Of a stretch of 64,000 bases of DNA, positions 1-13,800 are shown one piece after another. The stretch spans positions 1,304,001-1,368,000 of the forward strand of contig NC_092566.1 of assembly GCF_037975245.1 (NCBI RefSeq). Direction: 5' to 3'. This DNA is from Apostichopus japonicus (lineage: Eukaryota; Echinodermata; Holothuroidea; Aspidochirotida; Stichopodidae). The notes beneath the pieces were generated by a model, which saw nothing but the letters and a program-made list of their open reading frames with translations, did not search any database and had not been told where the DNA came from. How positions within the stretch are numbered: position 1 is the stretch's first letter; each line of letters starts with the position of its first letter. Both the position numbers and the translations under genes were made by a program.

Positions 1-3000
1 ATTTGACAGCTAAGCAAACATTCCAAGTTTATCAGCATTCAAGTATAAATTTACAAACACATAATAGCCTAAGTTAAGCTTTTGAAGAGCATTTGCCTCC
101 CCCCACCCCCCCCCCCATGACATCACTGATCCCCTACTGTGATGCAACTTCAATGAAGTTTTAGCAAGTCAAAATGGGTTACGATCAATCACCCTTAACT
201 CAAGTTTCACATTGTCACCAGAAAATTCTTTTTCGAAATTCTTAGGATGACCAAAGTTGGGGGTGCTTACCGATGACCTTTAAGCAAGTTTCCACGTTGA
301 TTGAAGTTGATAAAATATTCAATACTTCATTGACAAAAAGTCCTCATACATTTCAGTTCATTTATTGTACAGGTTACATTTAATTCAAAAACTTACGATA
401 ACATTTTTTGTGCAAAATGAGAAGAAAAATATTTGTTGGAAATTTCTGAGTTGCTATTTTGCATGCTATTAAATATAGCCTATAGTAATACATGCAAAAG
501 AAATTGGCAAATACAGGAGAGAAACATTAATTAAAGCTCGTTAAGTGAAATGATAGAAGAGAGTGCTGCCTTGTTGTATGAGAGACTATGTGGGTTTGGA
601 AAACTGGCAGGAGTTCCCATCACAAACATAAAGATGCTTTTAGTAAACAATTGCCACCAGGGTGAGGATAATTTGCCCCTTTCATCTCCCCTCACGTCCT
701 AGAGATTGATTACTCTTTTGTTAAACCTTGCATCAAATGTTCCCTGAATAACTCTTTATCTTCAGTAACAGAGAACCAAGGAGACAAAGGCCAATACACT
801 CCACTCTGTAATTACAAGTTACTTTTTGAAACAAACATCTCTTCGGTTGTTTCTCTTCAAATGTTCACCTTAAAAAAACTTTTACCATCTCCTTAGCAAA
901 GGACCACCTATTATCAATCACCTAAATAATTGACCAATCAAAGACCAGCTTTCGAGGATATGATTTATGTCTTTCCAACGTAAAATAAAGTATCGATTGC
1001 AGAATAAGTACTCACTCTCTTTCATTTCGTTGGATTTTGTTTTATCATTAAAATATGATAGATTGCTCACGTAGTTCATTATGAGTAACCTTGTTCAATT
1101 ATTAATCAGCCTTAACGAACACAGTTCTGTATAAGTGCTACAAAAACAATGACGCTCTTATCAAAACAGAACTATTTTTCCTGTTGACGGAATGTCTATA
1201 GGAACTGGGAATATTCCCTGAGATACGGAATCGTGACAAAAGTCAACATGGATAGTTTCATGGTAAAATAATTTCCTGGTTGTCGTTGATCTAGACAAAA
1301 TGGCCTCCACACATTACCTTCTAATGACCCTTTACGAGGGCAAAGTATAACTGTGAATGGCTTCCTGTCTGAAAATAGAATGGCCTAAATCATTTGCCAT
1401 AACACACTTGTGTAAGAAACAAGACAACCCCGACCATCGATTGTCCCAAATAAATCTGTTGTATAGCATTGCATGTCGGCTGTGACAAAGAAAGTCTAAG
1501 TCTGGGTTCACATACTTGTGCAAACTAACTATTTTGCTTTCTTTCATTTTCCCTCCCAAACAATTTTTGCTTCGCCCAACATGCCAGCTAACTCCCCCTT
1601 CCACCTTCCCTTCCCTTCCCCCACAGTACATGATATTAAAACTGGTTGAAAATTTTTAGTTAGTCGCTTAAGGAGACTCTTAAGTTACCACCTTCAACCT
1701 AGAAAGCTACTCTAAACACAGAATCAGTCTTCTACAAAAAGGATTATTTTATCGAAACTAATTCTCCCTCCAAATGCAGCAAACCGTTTCAAAGTCGACT
1801 GGCTTTGTACGGGTCAGTAATTTTGCAGAAGAAAATAGCTAAATAACAAACTTATCAACAGAGATACAAAGATAAATAACCAATGTAATATATGGATGCG
1901 AAATGCATAGTTAAGATAAATTATCCTTAGGGTGCTCCTAAGAAAATAAAAGTGAAAAAAAAAAAAGTTGGCATAAAAGCAATCAAATCAGCATTTTTGG
2001 GGGGTTTATACTTTTAACAAAGATTTTTGACCTTTCAATCTGTTTTCTAAGTAGATACAAATTCCATATAAAATGCTGATACTATGACGTAGTTTGCAAG
2101 CAGACTGTGATTTCAAGAAAGTCATTTTGTGTTGCAAAAATAAGTTAAGTTAGAGACAATAAAAATATCAAACCATGCCAAGTAACCCAAATGTCTTTCC
2201 TATACATGATTTATAGCTGTAGTGCTCTGTTCCTGTGCAACCTTTAACCTCACTAAGAATCTTCCTGCTGAAGTGATCCTTAGGTGAACATACACAATTC
2301 ATCTGTCTCAGATTTCCTCATAGTGATTGTTAAACTTTTGTGAATGTGATATAATTCATGAGGAACTGATGTGGAAAGATGTACACACCCCCTAAAGTAT
2401 GCTAGTATAAATGATACATGAAAAGGATAGTTTATAAGCACAGGTTTTAGAGGGAGGGGGAGTGGTGAGGGGTAAGGGGGTAGAGGGTTTTATACCACTG
2501 TCTTTTAAAGGGATTTTGAAGCCAAATGCTTTATTTATAGAATTAATGTGGTCATGGGCAAAACCAATGGGGGGAGGGAAATGGGGGTAGGGTTAAGGTG
2601 TGAAAGAGAGGCCCGAGGAAAATAAATTGTTTTTTGTAAATTTTAGTAATCTGGGTCAGCTTCTGATAGGGCAGACATCAGCAGACAGTTGGTAGTGTTG
2701 GGGGAGGGGAGGGTTGGAGGGGGAGGGGAGGGTTGGAGGGGGAGGTGACTCAGTTCAGAATCTACACTGGTGGTCTTGAAACTGTAAAACACTCTTCCTA
2801 CAATAGCATCAAGCTCTTTTATGTTTTTCTAGCTCATAAATTGAGAGGGAAATCATCCGATGCTTGTAATCTTACCTTGAAAACGCTTCAATAAAGTGTA
2901 ACAATGTTAGTGTAGCGCAAACCCAAAGAATAAATTAAATGACAAATAAATCAAATCATACGGGTTCCATAAAAGCTCAAGTTACTGCAGCTTTCAATTT

Positions 3001-6000
3001 CTTCCTTTTATTGCCCAAGGGTTAGCATTTCTTAGTTAAAGCATCAGATTGCATAATCAATCTGAAAAGTTGTCTCAAGAAATGTTAGGTTAGCGGCATC
3101 ATATAATTCTTTAAACTAATAACCATTAAAACTGGCTTGTCACTAACCTTACCAGTTAATGAAAATAAGAGCTTCACCCCCCCCCCCCCCCCCAACTGTT
3201 ACATGCAAAGTAGACTAGGCTTAGGTTACATCTAACATGAAAGTGTGGTAGGATAGGCGCAGAGTCATACTCTATATTATTTTCTCACACATTCTTGAGA
3301 TTCTGTTGTGATATTAATGCAAGGAACATGTAATATCTATTTGTATTATTTTTACAGGTAGGGTTACTGTATTTTATCTGGAGAAGGGAGCACAAATTTT
3401 CCCGGCATAGGGGTACTACAAATTCGAGGAGTTTCCTGTAAACTGTATTTATATCATCCTGATTGGGAAGGTCTGTTTTGAAATATAGAGCTCTTTAAAT
3501 TGTGTTTTTACATTCAACCATGAGAGACGAACAAATGATTTTATCTCGATCCTGAAACTGTTCGCTAAATTACATCGAGCTCCTTGAGGAGTTGGAATAA
3601 GACATTCCGACAAAGTTTGCAGATATAATCAGGGTAATCAGGAAAAAAAAAAAAACCTTCAAAAACTGAGTTTATATCTGAACCTTGTGTAGTTTCAAAG
3701 CTTCATGTTTGCCCTTCAGGAAGTGGAATTTGTCCTTCTACTTAATAATAAGATATGTATCAGCTCTTCCATGTTATGTAATCAATGTAAAGCTTCACTG
3801 AAGAGATGATAAGTTTCAATTCTAACTATTGATTAATGTTCTGAGGCTGCCGAGTTTTTGCTGCATAAAAAACAACTCTTCAAAGCCTCTTGTGACTTAT
3901 TTGTTTTGTTTTAAGGTAAACCATCCAACCAAAATTTAAGAAGGCTGAGAACATAATATTGACTTTCAGAGTCGTAAAGTTGTTTTGGTTGAATCGTTTG
4001 CCTGGTTAATGTAGCACAGCACAAGCCATAAAGAGTTCCTTGTAAAAGAGATTATTCAGATTAAAGGTGCAAATTCTCAGTAACTCTGTGCAGTGAACCG
4101 ACCAACGAATGCAGCATAATTCCATAACAGTCACTGTTCCTGCTACACGAGCTAGAAAACAGCATGCAGCCCTTGCATGGCATTGAATTCAATGGACTAT
4201 ACATTAAATGAACTTAAAATATTGTGAAACCGATCAGTCACCACTCCCCTCCCCCTGCACCCCCACCCATTGCAGCCCCCCTCACTTCCAAACCACCATT
4301 AAGATCACACATACCATTTGTTACATTAGAGTTCTAAACTCTCATGCCAAGACATCAGGTATCCAGAAAAGATAAATAGTGTTTGGGATTAACTTCTGCA
4401 GAGACCATTTATACTAGTAAAAACAACCAGCAAATTTCTTGAAAAGAAGACATGTCAATCACTGGTTTGATGGTTGCACCTTTGATTTTAGCCCTTGATA
4501 AGTTAATCCCTGATTATAAGCCCACATATCATTTGAATAAAGTGATGTTCCTCTCTGCAAAGAAGACAATCAAATATTTTAAAAAAATGACCTTAAGCTA
4601 CAAACCTGTGTGCAGTGTCTTTGAAACAAAGGGTTTTAAAACCAAGGGAATAACATATAAGAAATTAGGTACTGCCTAAACATCATCAATGTGCATAATT
4701 AGCTAATTAATGTTTATTCTTTAATAAAACTCCAATTGAGAAAAGACTTGTATAATGGTCAATCTTTGATGGTTTTTGATGGGAGTTGCAGCTATTTTCA
4801 TGATTTTTAGGTCAATGTTGTTGTTCATAGGTGACCTAGTAGACCTATTAAGTTCCATATTTGATTAGTACAACTAAATTCACTTTAAATTTCTTACAAT
4901 GAATTAAAAGTTGAAAATAATGAAACTTCATTATTTGCATTTTATTCTTGATATTTATAGATAGGAATAAGAAGTCCCTAATGAAAATGTAAAATAAATA
5001 TTTTTTTACCACAAACAGTCAAACTGCTTGCTAATACAAACTTCTGTTTCAATGCCTCCAGTGAACAAATATCGTAATAAATATAGTCTAGCTTATTAAC
5101 TTCTTCTTCATTTCCTTGTATTGATAATTGTTTTTAATATCTTTGTTGTTTACCCCAAGTGGAATACAAACTGACGTCTAAGTACAAAGTTTACTAAGAA
5201 GTGACAGGTTTTTGTCTAACATATTAAAATTTGTCCCTGGGTTTTACTTCTGAGCTTGTAATTCATTTCTTTTATATACATATATATAATTTTATGAAAT
5301 CAAATATTATGATTATAAAAAAAACAAGGATTAAAGTTTTGGGCTTTTTTTCTCAATTTGTGTGAATTTATTGAACTACAGTGCATCACCATGGTAACTA
5401 GGTAAGTGAGTGAACCAAAAATATTGTCATGAAAGCCTAGTAATAATAATGATATTAAAACTCATTTTAAGATAGTTTGTTCACAAAATAGAGTCAGCCA
5501 TTTTGTTAAACTGGTAAAACTGCTCAAACTATGGCAAGACAAAAGTACCGTCCATAATAATCAAAGGCAGTTTTTTTTAAATTAATTTTCCGGCGGACAA
5601 AAATGACTGTTGCTGAGCTTTTCCAAGGGAAAAACTTGTTTAATGTAACATGAAAACTGTTATTCATTATAACTTCCAAAACATATTCAAAATGATGTTT
5701 AACAAACTACCACAGTTGCACAAGCTCTAGGAGAAGTCAAGATTGATCAAGAGACGGCCGGTAAAATTTCTCAAAGCTGCCCTTTGGGGTGACTTTAATC
5801 AGTTTTGCGATGGTTTTGGATATTGATGTCCCACAAAAAAGTGCAGTTCATTGGCTGGACGTGTCAACATTCACGTCATATAATCTGTTTGTTTTCATTT
5901 AGCAAAAGCAAACATTTTCAGACACTTCCTCTTTCTGTTCAGAAATAACAACCAAATGTGTTCTTTCGTTTCGGTCGTTTTATTTTTTTCTGTTTTTCTT

Positions 6001-7424
6001 TCATGTTGCTGTTTCTATTTCATTAATTATCTTGGCTTATTTTCAAGACTTGGTGAATTCTTTTCCAGTCAGCATCTTGAAAGGGATACAAAGCTTGAAG
6101 CTGAGTGATTGGCAATGTGGTTCCTTCAATGTTAATGAATCTTAAAGGAATTTTGTTAATTGATTTCGAACAACTTTTGATTTGATTCAACATTCCTGGC
6201 GTGAAACAGTTAACATGGTTTCTTACTTTCGACAAGTGCAATCTTTCTTTTGAATAAGGAATGACTTCTAGTTTGGAAAAATCAACCAGAAATTTGTTAC
6301 AAATGCTGCTTTAAAGTAATTCCTCCCACACATTCTCAGGTTGGTTTACAGCTGCGAGACTTCTCCTTTTTACCAGACAAGCAGTCTGTAGGTGAGAGAT
6401 AATGTTACCTACCAGGATTTTATCAAAATGTGAAAAATGATCCAAATAATCATCAATAAAAAAGAAGAAAAAACAAATACTGCTAAAACATTCACAGAGT
6501 GTCACATGAGAGTGCGCCATAACTACATTGTCATGACAACTCTTGGTGGAAGGCTGAAAACTATTTTGTGGACATGAGAGCATGACTGTTATCAATTATG
6601 GGAATTTTACTTCACAAGAACGAAAAATGTATTGAATAAAGAAAGCAAAGTTTAAAACATTTCTCTTTAATCCTTTCTTCCTTATTCTGCTAAAAGGGAA
6701 AAAACGACTCTTATATTCATTAACAACCATACAAAATTGTTAGTGGTTCCACATCAAACATACTTTGTTGGATTTTGTAATAAGTGACCTTTCTTAAAAT
6801 ATCAGTCTTAGCAGCTTGATATTAAAGATACTTTGTTTTAAAATGGAAATGTCAAGTGTCTAGATCCTGTAAATATTTCATGACATTTTACAATCCTACA
6901 AGGAGTGTACTATTAAGCATACTTAATATTAATGATAGCAACATTTTCTGCTTTTCTGCTAATTTGCCTTTCAACAGATAATCGATCCACATAGCAGCTG
7001 AACCAGTACTCAGCAAGCTTTAACAACAAGTCCCAAATAATTGCAGCTTCATCGATATTAAAGAAAACATGTGTGAGTTGAAAACAACAATCAAGGGTCC
7101 ATAAAGTTATGGCAGCTGACCAGGGGGTGGGCAGGAGGGGTGGGGGGGGGTGGCAGAGGAGCCTGCGAGATCTGTGATGTTGATTTGAGGGGGTAAACCA
7201 CACATGGATCCTCTGAGCATGCACAGCACAAATTTCAGTACTTGATAGGGTTTCTTTCAGTGAATGAGAACATTTTAATTACTTAATCTCTTTTTAAGTG
7301 TTCAACGACATTGAACTCTTTTAATTAGAAATGTTTTAGGCAAAATGGCACTTTCTCTTTTAGATAACAAGAGGGCAAAATTTCCTGAAGCAAATGGGAA
7401 AAGAGGATGCTAGTTATTACCAAA
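1..7424. other. 3' flank of SLC9B: no gene recognised
   Basis: AT-rich with poly-C runs (about 105-116 and 3,178-3,192) and G-rich tracts near 2,450-2,600, 2,700 and 7,120-7,150. Small open frames (for example minus 6,241-6,023 and 6,595-6,311) show no family motif I recognise and no splice context. Confidence 0.6.
2699..2745 (+). repeat. G-rich duplicated tract, G-quadruplex-like
   Basis: Two copies of a 21-bp unit, GGGGAGGGGAGGGTTGGAGG plus G; runs of 3-5 G separated by short spacers. Confidence 0.75.
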
Positions 7425-7610
7425 GAGATATTTTACTATTACAATTGTGGCCATCATGGTTCCGATGCTCTACCATACCTCAAGATATTTTACTATTACA
7501 ATTGCTGGCCATCATGGTTACAAGGCTCTTCCATACTTTTAGCCATTATCCTCTTGCCCTTCAAACTGTCTACACCAGACCATCCTGGTACAAGGCTCTC
7601 TGCAATACAT
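7425..7610. repeat. ~57-bp imperfect tandem repeat, 2-3 copies
   Basis: Two good units with GATATTTTACTATTACAATT and GGCCATCATGGTT, plus a third degraded one. Lies just downstream of the SLC9B stop codon, possibly within its 3' UTR. Confidence 0.8.
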
Positions 7611-7708
7611 TTAAACATTTCACTATTACATAACAGTAGTCTACCCTGTAGGCCATAACGCAATAAATTATGCCATTTATCCTTACCTTCAACATAATCT
7701 ACACTGAG

Positions 7709-7876
7709 TCATCCTTCAGATGCAGACGGCGTGCAACTCTCTGCATCTCGGCTCATCTCCTCCAGTTCCATTTGTTCCGTTGATGACTTCTCGAGTAGCT
7801 TCTTACCTCCAACCGAGATGAGAGCTGCCCCTATGGGGGCGGTGGCCAAGATTGATAATACTGCTATTGTTAGAAG
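7709..7876 (-). CDS. SLC9B2: SLC9B coding exon 10, C-terminus (residues 550-604)
   Basis: Acceptor TTTCTGCCAG/CTTCTA; stop TGA at 7711-7709. Encodes a final hydrophobic segment LLTIAVLSILATAPIGAALI and a short polar, Glu/Ser-rich tail. The TAPIG motif matches the human C-terminal helix. Confidence 0.9.
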   Translation of the reverse strand, partial: LLTIAVLSILATAPIGAALISVGGKKLLEKSSTEQMELEEMSRDAESCTPSASEG

Positions 7877-10800
7877 CTGGCAGAAAAAAATAAAAACAAA
7901 CTTTAAGTCATCTTTTCCTTTGTTTTGTGGTGAAGTCTTCTTGTTATACAACATAAGAATTTAATCTCTTTCATAAGAATACTAATCTCTGTCGTTCTGC
8001 TAATTGGCAACTGAGGAAAATCAGTCTGATGAGGAATTACCTCGATAATAAGACTTGCGAGATACTGGTCCATGCGTTTGTAACATCAAAGTTTGACTTT
8101 CTAAATTCACTTTTATTCGGCCTTCCTGATTCGACCATCCAGAAACTTCAAAAGATCCAAAACACTGCTGCCCATATTGTGAAAAGGAAGGGAAGAAAAT
8201 GCCATACCACTCCACTTCTGAAGGAACTTCATTGGCTCCCATATTCCAACTCGCACACTTCTTTCCTCCAACAAACTGTATTTAACTATTCCTAAACCAC
8301 GCTTGAAGACCTATGGTTACAGAAGCTTTGAATACTCTGGCTCTTATCTCTGGAACAAGTTACCAGATCACATTCGAACATGCTCTAAACTTTCTACATT
8401 CAAAAGTCTACTTAAGACCCATCTTTTCGCTTGTTCTTTTGTAAATTAATTTGCTTTCTCTGTAAAGCGCCTTGAGCAGTGAATTTTGTCTACTGATTTG
8501 GCGCTATATAAGTATCATTTATTATTATTAAGAATACTATACAGAATGTGTCGATAGCCAGATGCTGAGGGAGCTGCAGCATAACTGCAGCCAAGCTGCA
8601 TAAGACTCATCTATACAATTTCACACAGTAGGCAATGCTGTTCTGCAAAGCTAATTTCTATTGCCAGATGTTCATTCCTCCTTTGCAACAGTAGGATTTT
8701 GTAGTATCTGCAGCATACCTTTTGTTGCCATGGTGACTTATTACATTGTTCTATTGTGCAATGTGAAACAAGCTACATCTCACTGACGAAGAGAGAGTGA
8801 TACGTGGCCTTGTATTCCAAATACAAACAGGCACAAACCTATACCCATCCTGACCTAATCATCACTTTCAATGTTGAGAGGAACCTTACAATCATATCAT
8901 TATGAAATATTTGAAATTTAATCCACAAACAATGAGACAAGAACAGTTTTGTGATGCAAACACAACAATTTTTGCCCTTTGATTTCAAGATAGCATAAGG
9001 AAAAGAGTGGACATTCTTTTTCAATTGAATTTTTGGGAAAAATATGCATAGAAGCATGTCATCATTACGATAATGTGGAAGAGATGATATATGATTAACT
9101 ATCCTTTACACTTCAGTATTGTACTGTATGTAGTGGTACATTGTAGTATTTGTACATACCTGAGAAATGTAGATTTAAGAATACCACCTGAGAAATGTAG
9201 ATTTAAGAATACCACCTGAGAAATGTAGATTTAAGAATACCACCTGAGAAATGTAGATTTAAGAATACCACCTGAGAAATGTAGATTTAAGAATACCACC
9301 TGAGAAATGTAGATTTAAGAATACCACCTAAGAAATGTAGATTTAAGAATACCACCTGAGAAATGTAGATTTAAGAATACCACCTGAGAAATGTAGATTT
9401 TAGAATACCACCTGAGACAGGTAGATTTAAGCATACCACCTGAGAAATGTAGATTAAAGAATACCACCTGAGAAATGTAGATTTAAGCATACCACCTGAG
9501 AAATGTAGATTTAAGAATACCACCTGAGAAATGTAGATTAAAGAATACCACCTGAGAAATGTAGATTTAAGAATACCACCTGAGAAATGTAGATTTAAGA
9601 ATACCACCTGAGAAAGGTAGATTTAAGAATACCACCTGAGAAATGTAGATTTAAGAATACCACCTGAGAAATGTAGATTTAAGAATACCACCTGAGAAAT
9701 GAAGATTTAAGATACCACCTGAGAAATGTAGATTTAAGAATACCACCTGAGAAATGTAGATTTAAGAATACCACCTGAGAAATGTAGATTTAAGAATACC
9801 ACCTGAGAAATGTAGATTTAAGAATACCACCTGAGAAATGTAGATTTAAGAATACCACCTGAGAAATGTAGATTTAAGAATACCACCTGAGAAATGTAGA
9901 TTTAAGAATACCACCTGAGAAATGTAGATTTAAGAATACCACCTGAGAAAGGTAGATTTAAGAATACCACCTGAGAAATGAAGATTTAAGAATACCACCT
10001 GAGAAATGTAGATTTAAGAATACCACCTGAGAAATGTAGATTTAAGAATACCACCTGAGAAATGTAGATTTAAGCATACCACCTGAGAAATGTAGATTTA
10101 AGCATACCACCTGAGAAATGTAGATTTAAGAATATCACCTGAGAAATGTAGATTTAAGAATACCACCTGAGAAATGTAGATTTAAGCATACCACCTGAGA
10201 AATGTAGATTTAAGAATATCACCTGAGAAATGTAGATTTAAGAATACCACCTGAGAAATGTAGATTTAAGAATACCACCTGAGAAATGTACATTTTAGAA
10301 TACCACTTACTTGGACAGCATAGAGCTCCAGCTCAGTGAGACCTTCTCTGACCACTGTATCTAAAGCCACAGGACCAAGAGCTGCCTGTTTATAGTAGAA
10401 TAAAATTATGAGAAGATCAAGATGATTGATTAATCGATCAATCTATTGATATTTTGAGGGTTTAAGTGTGAGCTTTACAAAAATGCTTATAATATATAAG
10501 CATATTGGGTTTATCTATATATATATATATATATATGTGTGTTTTATATATCACTAACCAGTACAAATTTTAACAATGGTCCAATCAGGATGACCAAAAA
10601 TCTATTTAAAAAAACCAGAATTAGCTTCACAGGTGTTCAGCGGACGACTAGTTGTTTATATCAAATTCAGATTGTTGTTTCGTAGATATTTTCTTTTTTG
10701 TAAATGTTTCGTAAATACCCCACAAATAGATAAAATGATAAATTAATATCGTCCTCCATAACATTGGAGATACTGAAATAATACAACAATTAGTGGAAGG

Positions 10801-13800
10801 CATATGATCCACCCACAGGGGAGTTTCACTGGCCTAAAGCTGGTATTCTATTCACCAAACCTACACATACATCTCATGTAGTGTACATTGCATTTAACAT
10901 ATAAATAGATATACATATACATTGGAAAACTTTGCCCTGATAATAACATAAAATAACCCTGAGGTGGTCACTGGCTTGAATCTCATTGTAGCCTAAAGTT
11001 TCTTTGCCCTTTTCCATTATTTTCCACCAGCATATTACATTTAATAGCTTTTGTAGGGTACTTAACCTCTTTTGCATACACAATTAAGAACATCCATTGG
11101 TTTTGTTTCAATCCCCATTAACACAGGTTCTCATTAAGGAATTTTCAAATAGAGAGAGAAAAAAAAAGTTAACAAACTGCTCATCTACTGCAAAAAGCCT
11201 GTGTTGAGTTAGAGAGAGGCAGATTGGCACAAAACGAGCACAGGACACAATTTGAAAGGAAAGGAATAGTTTTTACCTTGTCTATGAACAATAGGCCATT
11301 GCTCTCGAAATTAAAAACAATTTTTTAAATTTTTTTTTGCGATCAGTCCCCCTCCAAAGAAGATCCTTCTAGGATAAAAATATAAACGCCTTCTAACTTT
11401 TCTGTATTATGAAACTTTAATCATTATTAAATGTGAACATTTAAAGCCCTAAGTGCCTGGTATGCCAGGCCCAACTCTTTCTAAGGGAGCTGGGAAACTT
11501 GTTTCAACAAGTTCTGAAATGAATATGTGGGATAGTAATAATATCTCACTCATTCATCTTAATAAAATAAAATAAAACTGTTAGCAAACTGCTTATCCAC
11601 TAGAGAGCCTGTGTAGGAGAATGTGTAAAATTAAGTTGGCCTGACGTTTTGATCCTAGCAGGATCCTCTTCTCTTAGCCTTTGAAGAAGATCCTGCTAGA
11701 ATCAAAATGTAAGGCCAACTTACTTTGACACATACTCATTTATCTTGTCAAAAAAATTATAAAAAAACATTCCTCCACTGGACAGTTGTCAAAAAATGTA
11801 AAAAAAAGTCAATTCCTCACCTGTACTGTTGCTTTCGGAAGCCAGGCTATTGCTAGAAAGACCCTTTCTTTGGTTGTCAGACCAGAGAAAGACGTCACAA
11901 ATATAGTGACGATGATTCTAACCACGACACCGATGAATATCACCACAAGACCAAGACCTGTAATCCAAAAGAAAGGTTCAAAATGGTATTTACCGACTAG
12001 TACATATGCAGGCCTAGAATTTCACAAGTTTTAGCAGAGGGTGGAGCTAGGGGAATTGGTCGGGAGGGGGGGGGGAGAATGGTCTGTAGGGGCGCTTTCG
12101 ACACTATCTAAGCGTAGCGCCACCACAGGTTGGAGCGGAGCGTACAGAAATTTTTTGAGTAAAGATACTCCCAAGATCGCCGGGAATGACCTTTCCGAGC
12201 CTTGCTAATTTGAAAATAAACGAAGAATAAATAGGTGTCATCGCCGTTCGTGACAACTCTGAAGTTTATATGGGTGTTGAAAGTACATGCACTTAATCAC
12301 AATCCCTGTGGTATCTTTGTGGGTGCTCATGTTTTCGTAGCCCTGACACAATGCTTGTTGTGCCTAACCCTAATCAACACACTGATCATGGAGCGGCGTG
12401 TAACGTACACTGCATGCTGACTTAAAGTTTGGTGTTTATTATACTATTTTAGCCACTGCGTGTGGTGTATCGTCTAAATATAAATAAAAACCATGTACAG
12501 TTCTTGGAAATAGTGTCGTACAACCGAAGTGCAGATAAATTAAAGACTTTCGTTGAAGCAATTTTGTCACAAAATTACACCAACAAAATGTGACAAATGG
12601 CAATAGATAGATGAGAGCGCAACTAAAAGAGTCAATAATCGTGAATAAGTAAAATGTGGTAAAAAGTTGATAAGGGCGCCAGCAGTCCATTTGAGTCTGT
12701 CAGGGGGGCATCAGCCCCCCCCCCCCAACTGCTTGGATGCTCCGCAACTGAGTGTTAGCCACTTGCTCAAGACTGCCAGTGCTTAAGAACATCTACTGGC
12801 TAATAAACAAGTTTAACTTGCATTTCCCAGAATTGCATCAAACATCAGTTTACTGTACAGGTTTTTGAGAATATTTGTTATTTTATAGAAATCATGCAGA
12901 TTGACAATTGTTAACTGACTTGTCATGTATTTAGAAAAGAATATCTACTGGCAGAAAATTGCCTGTGCCATTTTTATTTTACCAGCAAAATGGCACAATC
13001 CACTGGCATTTAGCCAGTATATAGCCTGAATTTGCCGACCAGATCTGATACCAAATTTGTTAGGAATTTTACCTGTAATGTTGACAGATATTTTTGCTGA
13101 GTTTTTTTATAAATATATTGGTTTAGTCACCTAAATAATGATGGATAACAAAAGAGTTACTGTTTTCTCATATAACAATACTAAGTGTGACATATCGCCT
13201 TTAATTCAGTGACACTACATTGTGTCTCTCAACGCAAAGAGCAATCAAAACAATGCCTCGGACACCTCATTTGCTCCCCGCTGAGACAAAAAAGTGTCCC
13301 AAATGTCTCCCCGAGGGATATATGACCCCAATTACTAAGAAATCCACCACCTACGACCAGCAGGACATAAATTATCCAAAGTGAAAGACTACAAAACAAA
13401 GATTTATTTTACTGATCTGTATGTGAGAAAAACATCCCCTCCTACGCAAGACGACACATGATATAATGTTCAACTGTTAAAGCAATGATTTGAGGTGCAA
13501 TGTCTCACAAATTGGTTTTGCCACATTGGCATACTCAATGCTTAAAGGAACCACTAATAGCTAGTCCCTACCTGCCCCCTCCCCTCCCTCACTTTGAATA
13601 CAGCATCATCTGCAAAGACTAGCAAATGAAAGGACAATATGGTTTAATACTCTTATTCATTGGCTTGTAAATCAACTGATGCAAAATACAACTTGAAAAA
13701 AAGCTGGATGTGTTTACAATGTAGAAATGTATCTTATGTACAAAACCACAAAATACACCTTGTTTTGTTTATATGTAATTCCTAGAACTTGTATACTTTT

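Noticed and set aside
5968-6595. Possible coding exons on minus strand (94 and 72 codons)
   Set aside because: No recognised motif, no consistent splice sites, and the longer one contains a low-complexity Phe run.
9371-9607. Minus-strand open frame of 78 codons in the 28-bp array
   Set aside because: Pure repeat translation cycling through three frames; the flanking SLC9B exons join in phase without it.
9157-10306. CRISPR-like array of regular repeats
   Set aside because: The 28-bp units are directly contiguous with no spacers, lie in a eukaryotic intron, and vary only by point changes: a minisatellite.
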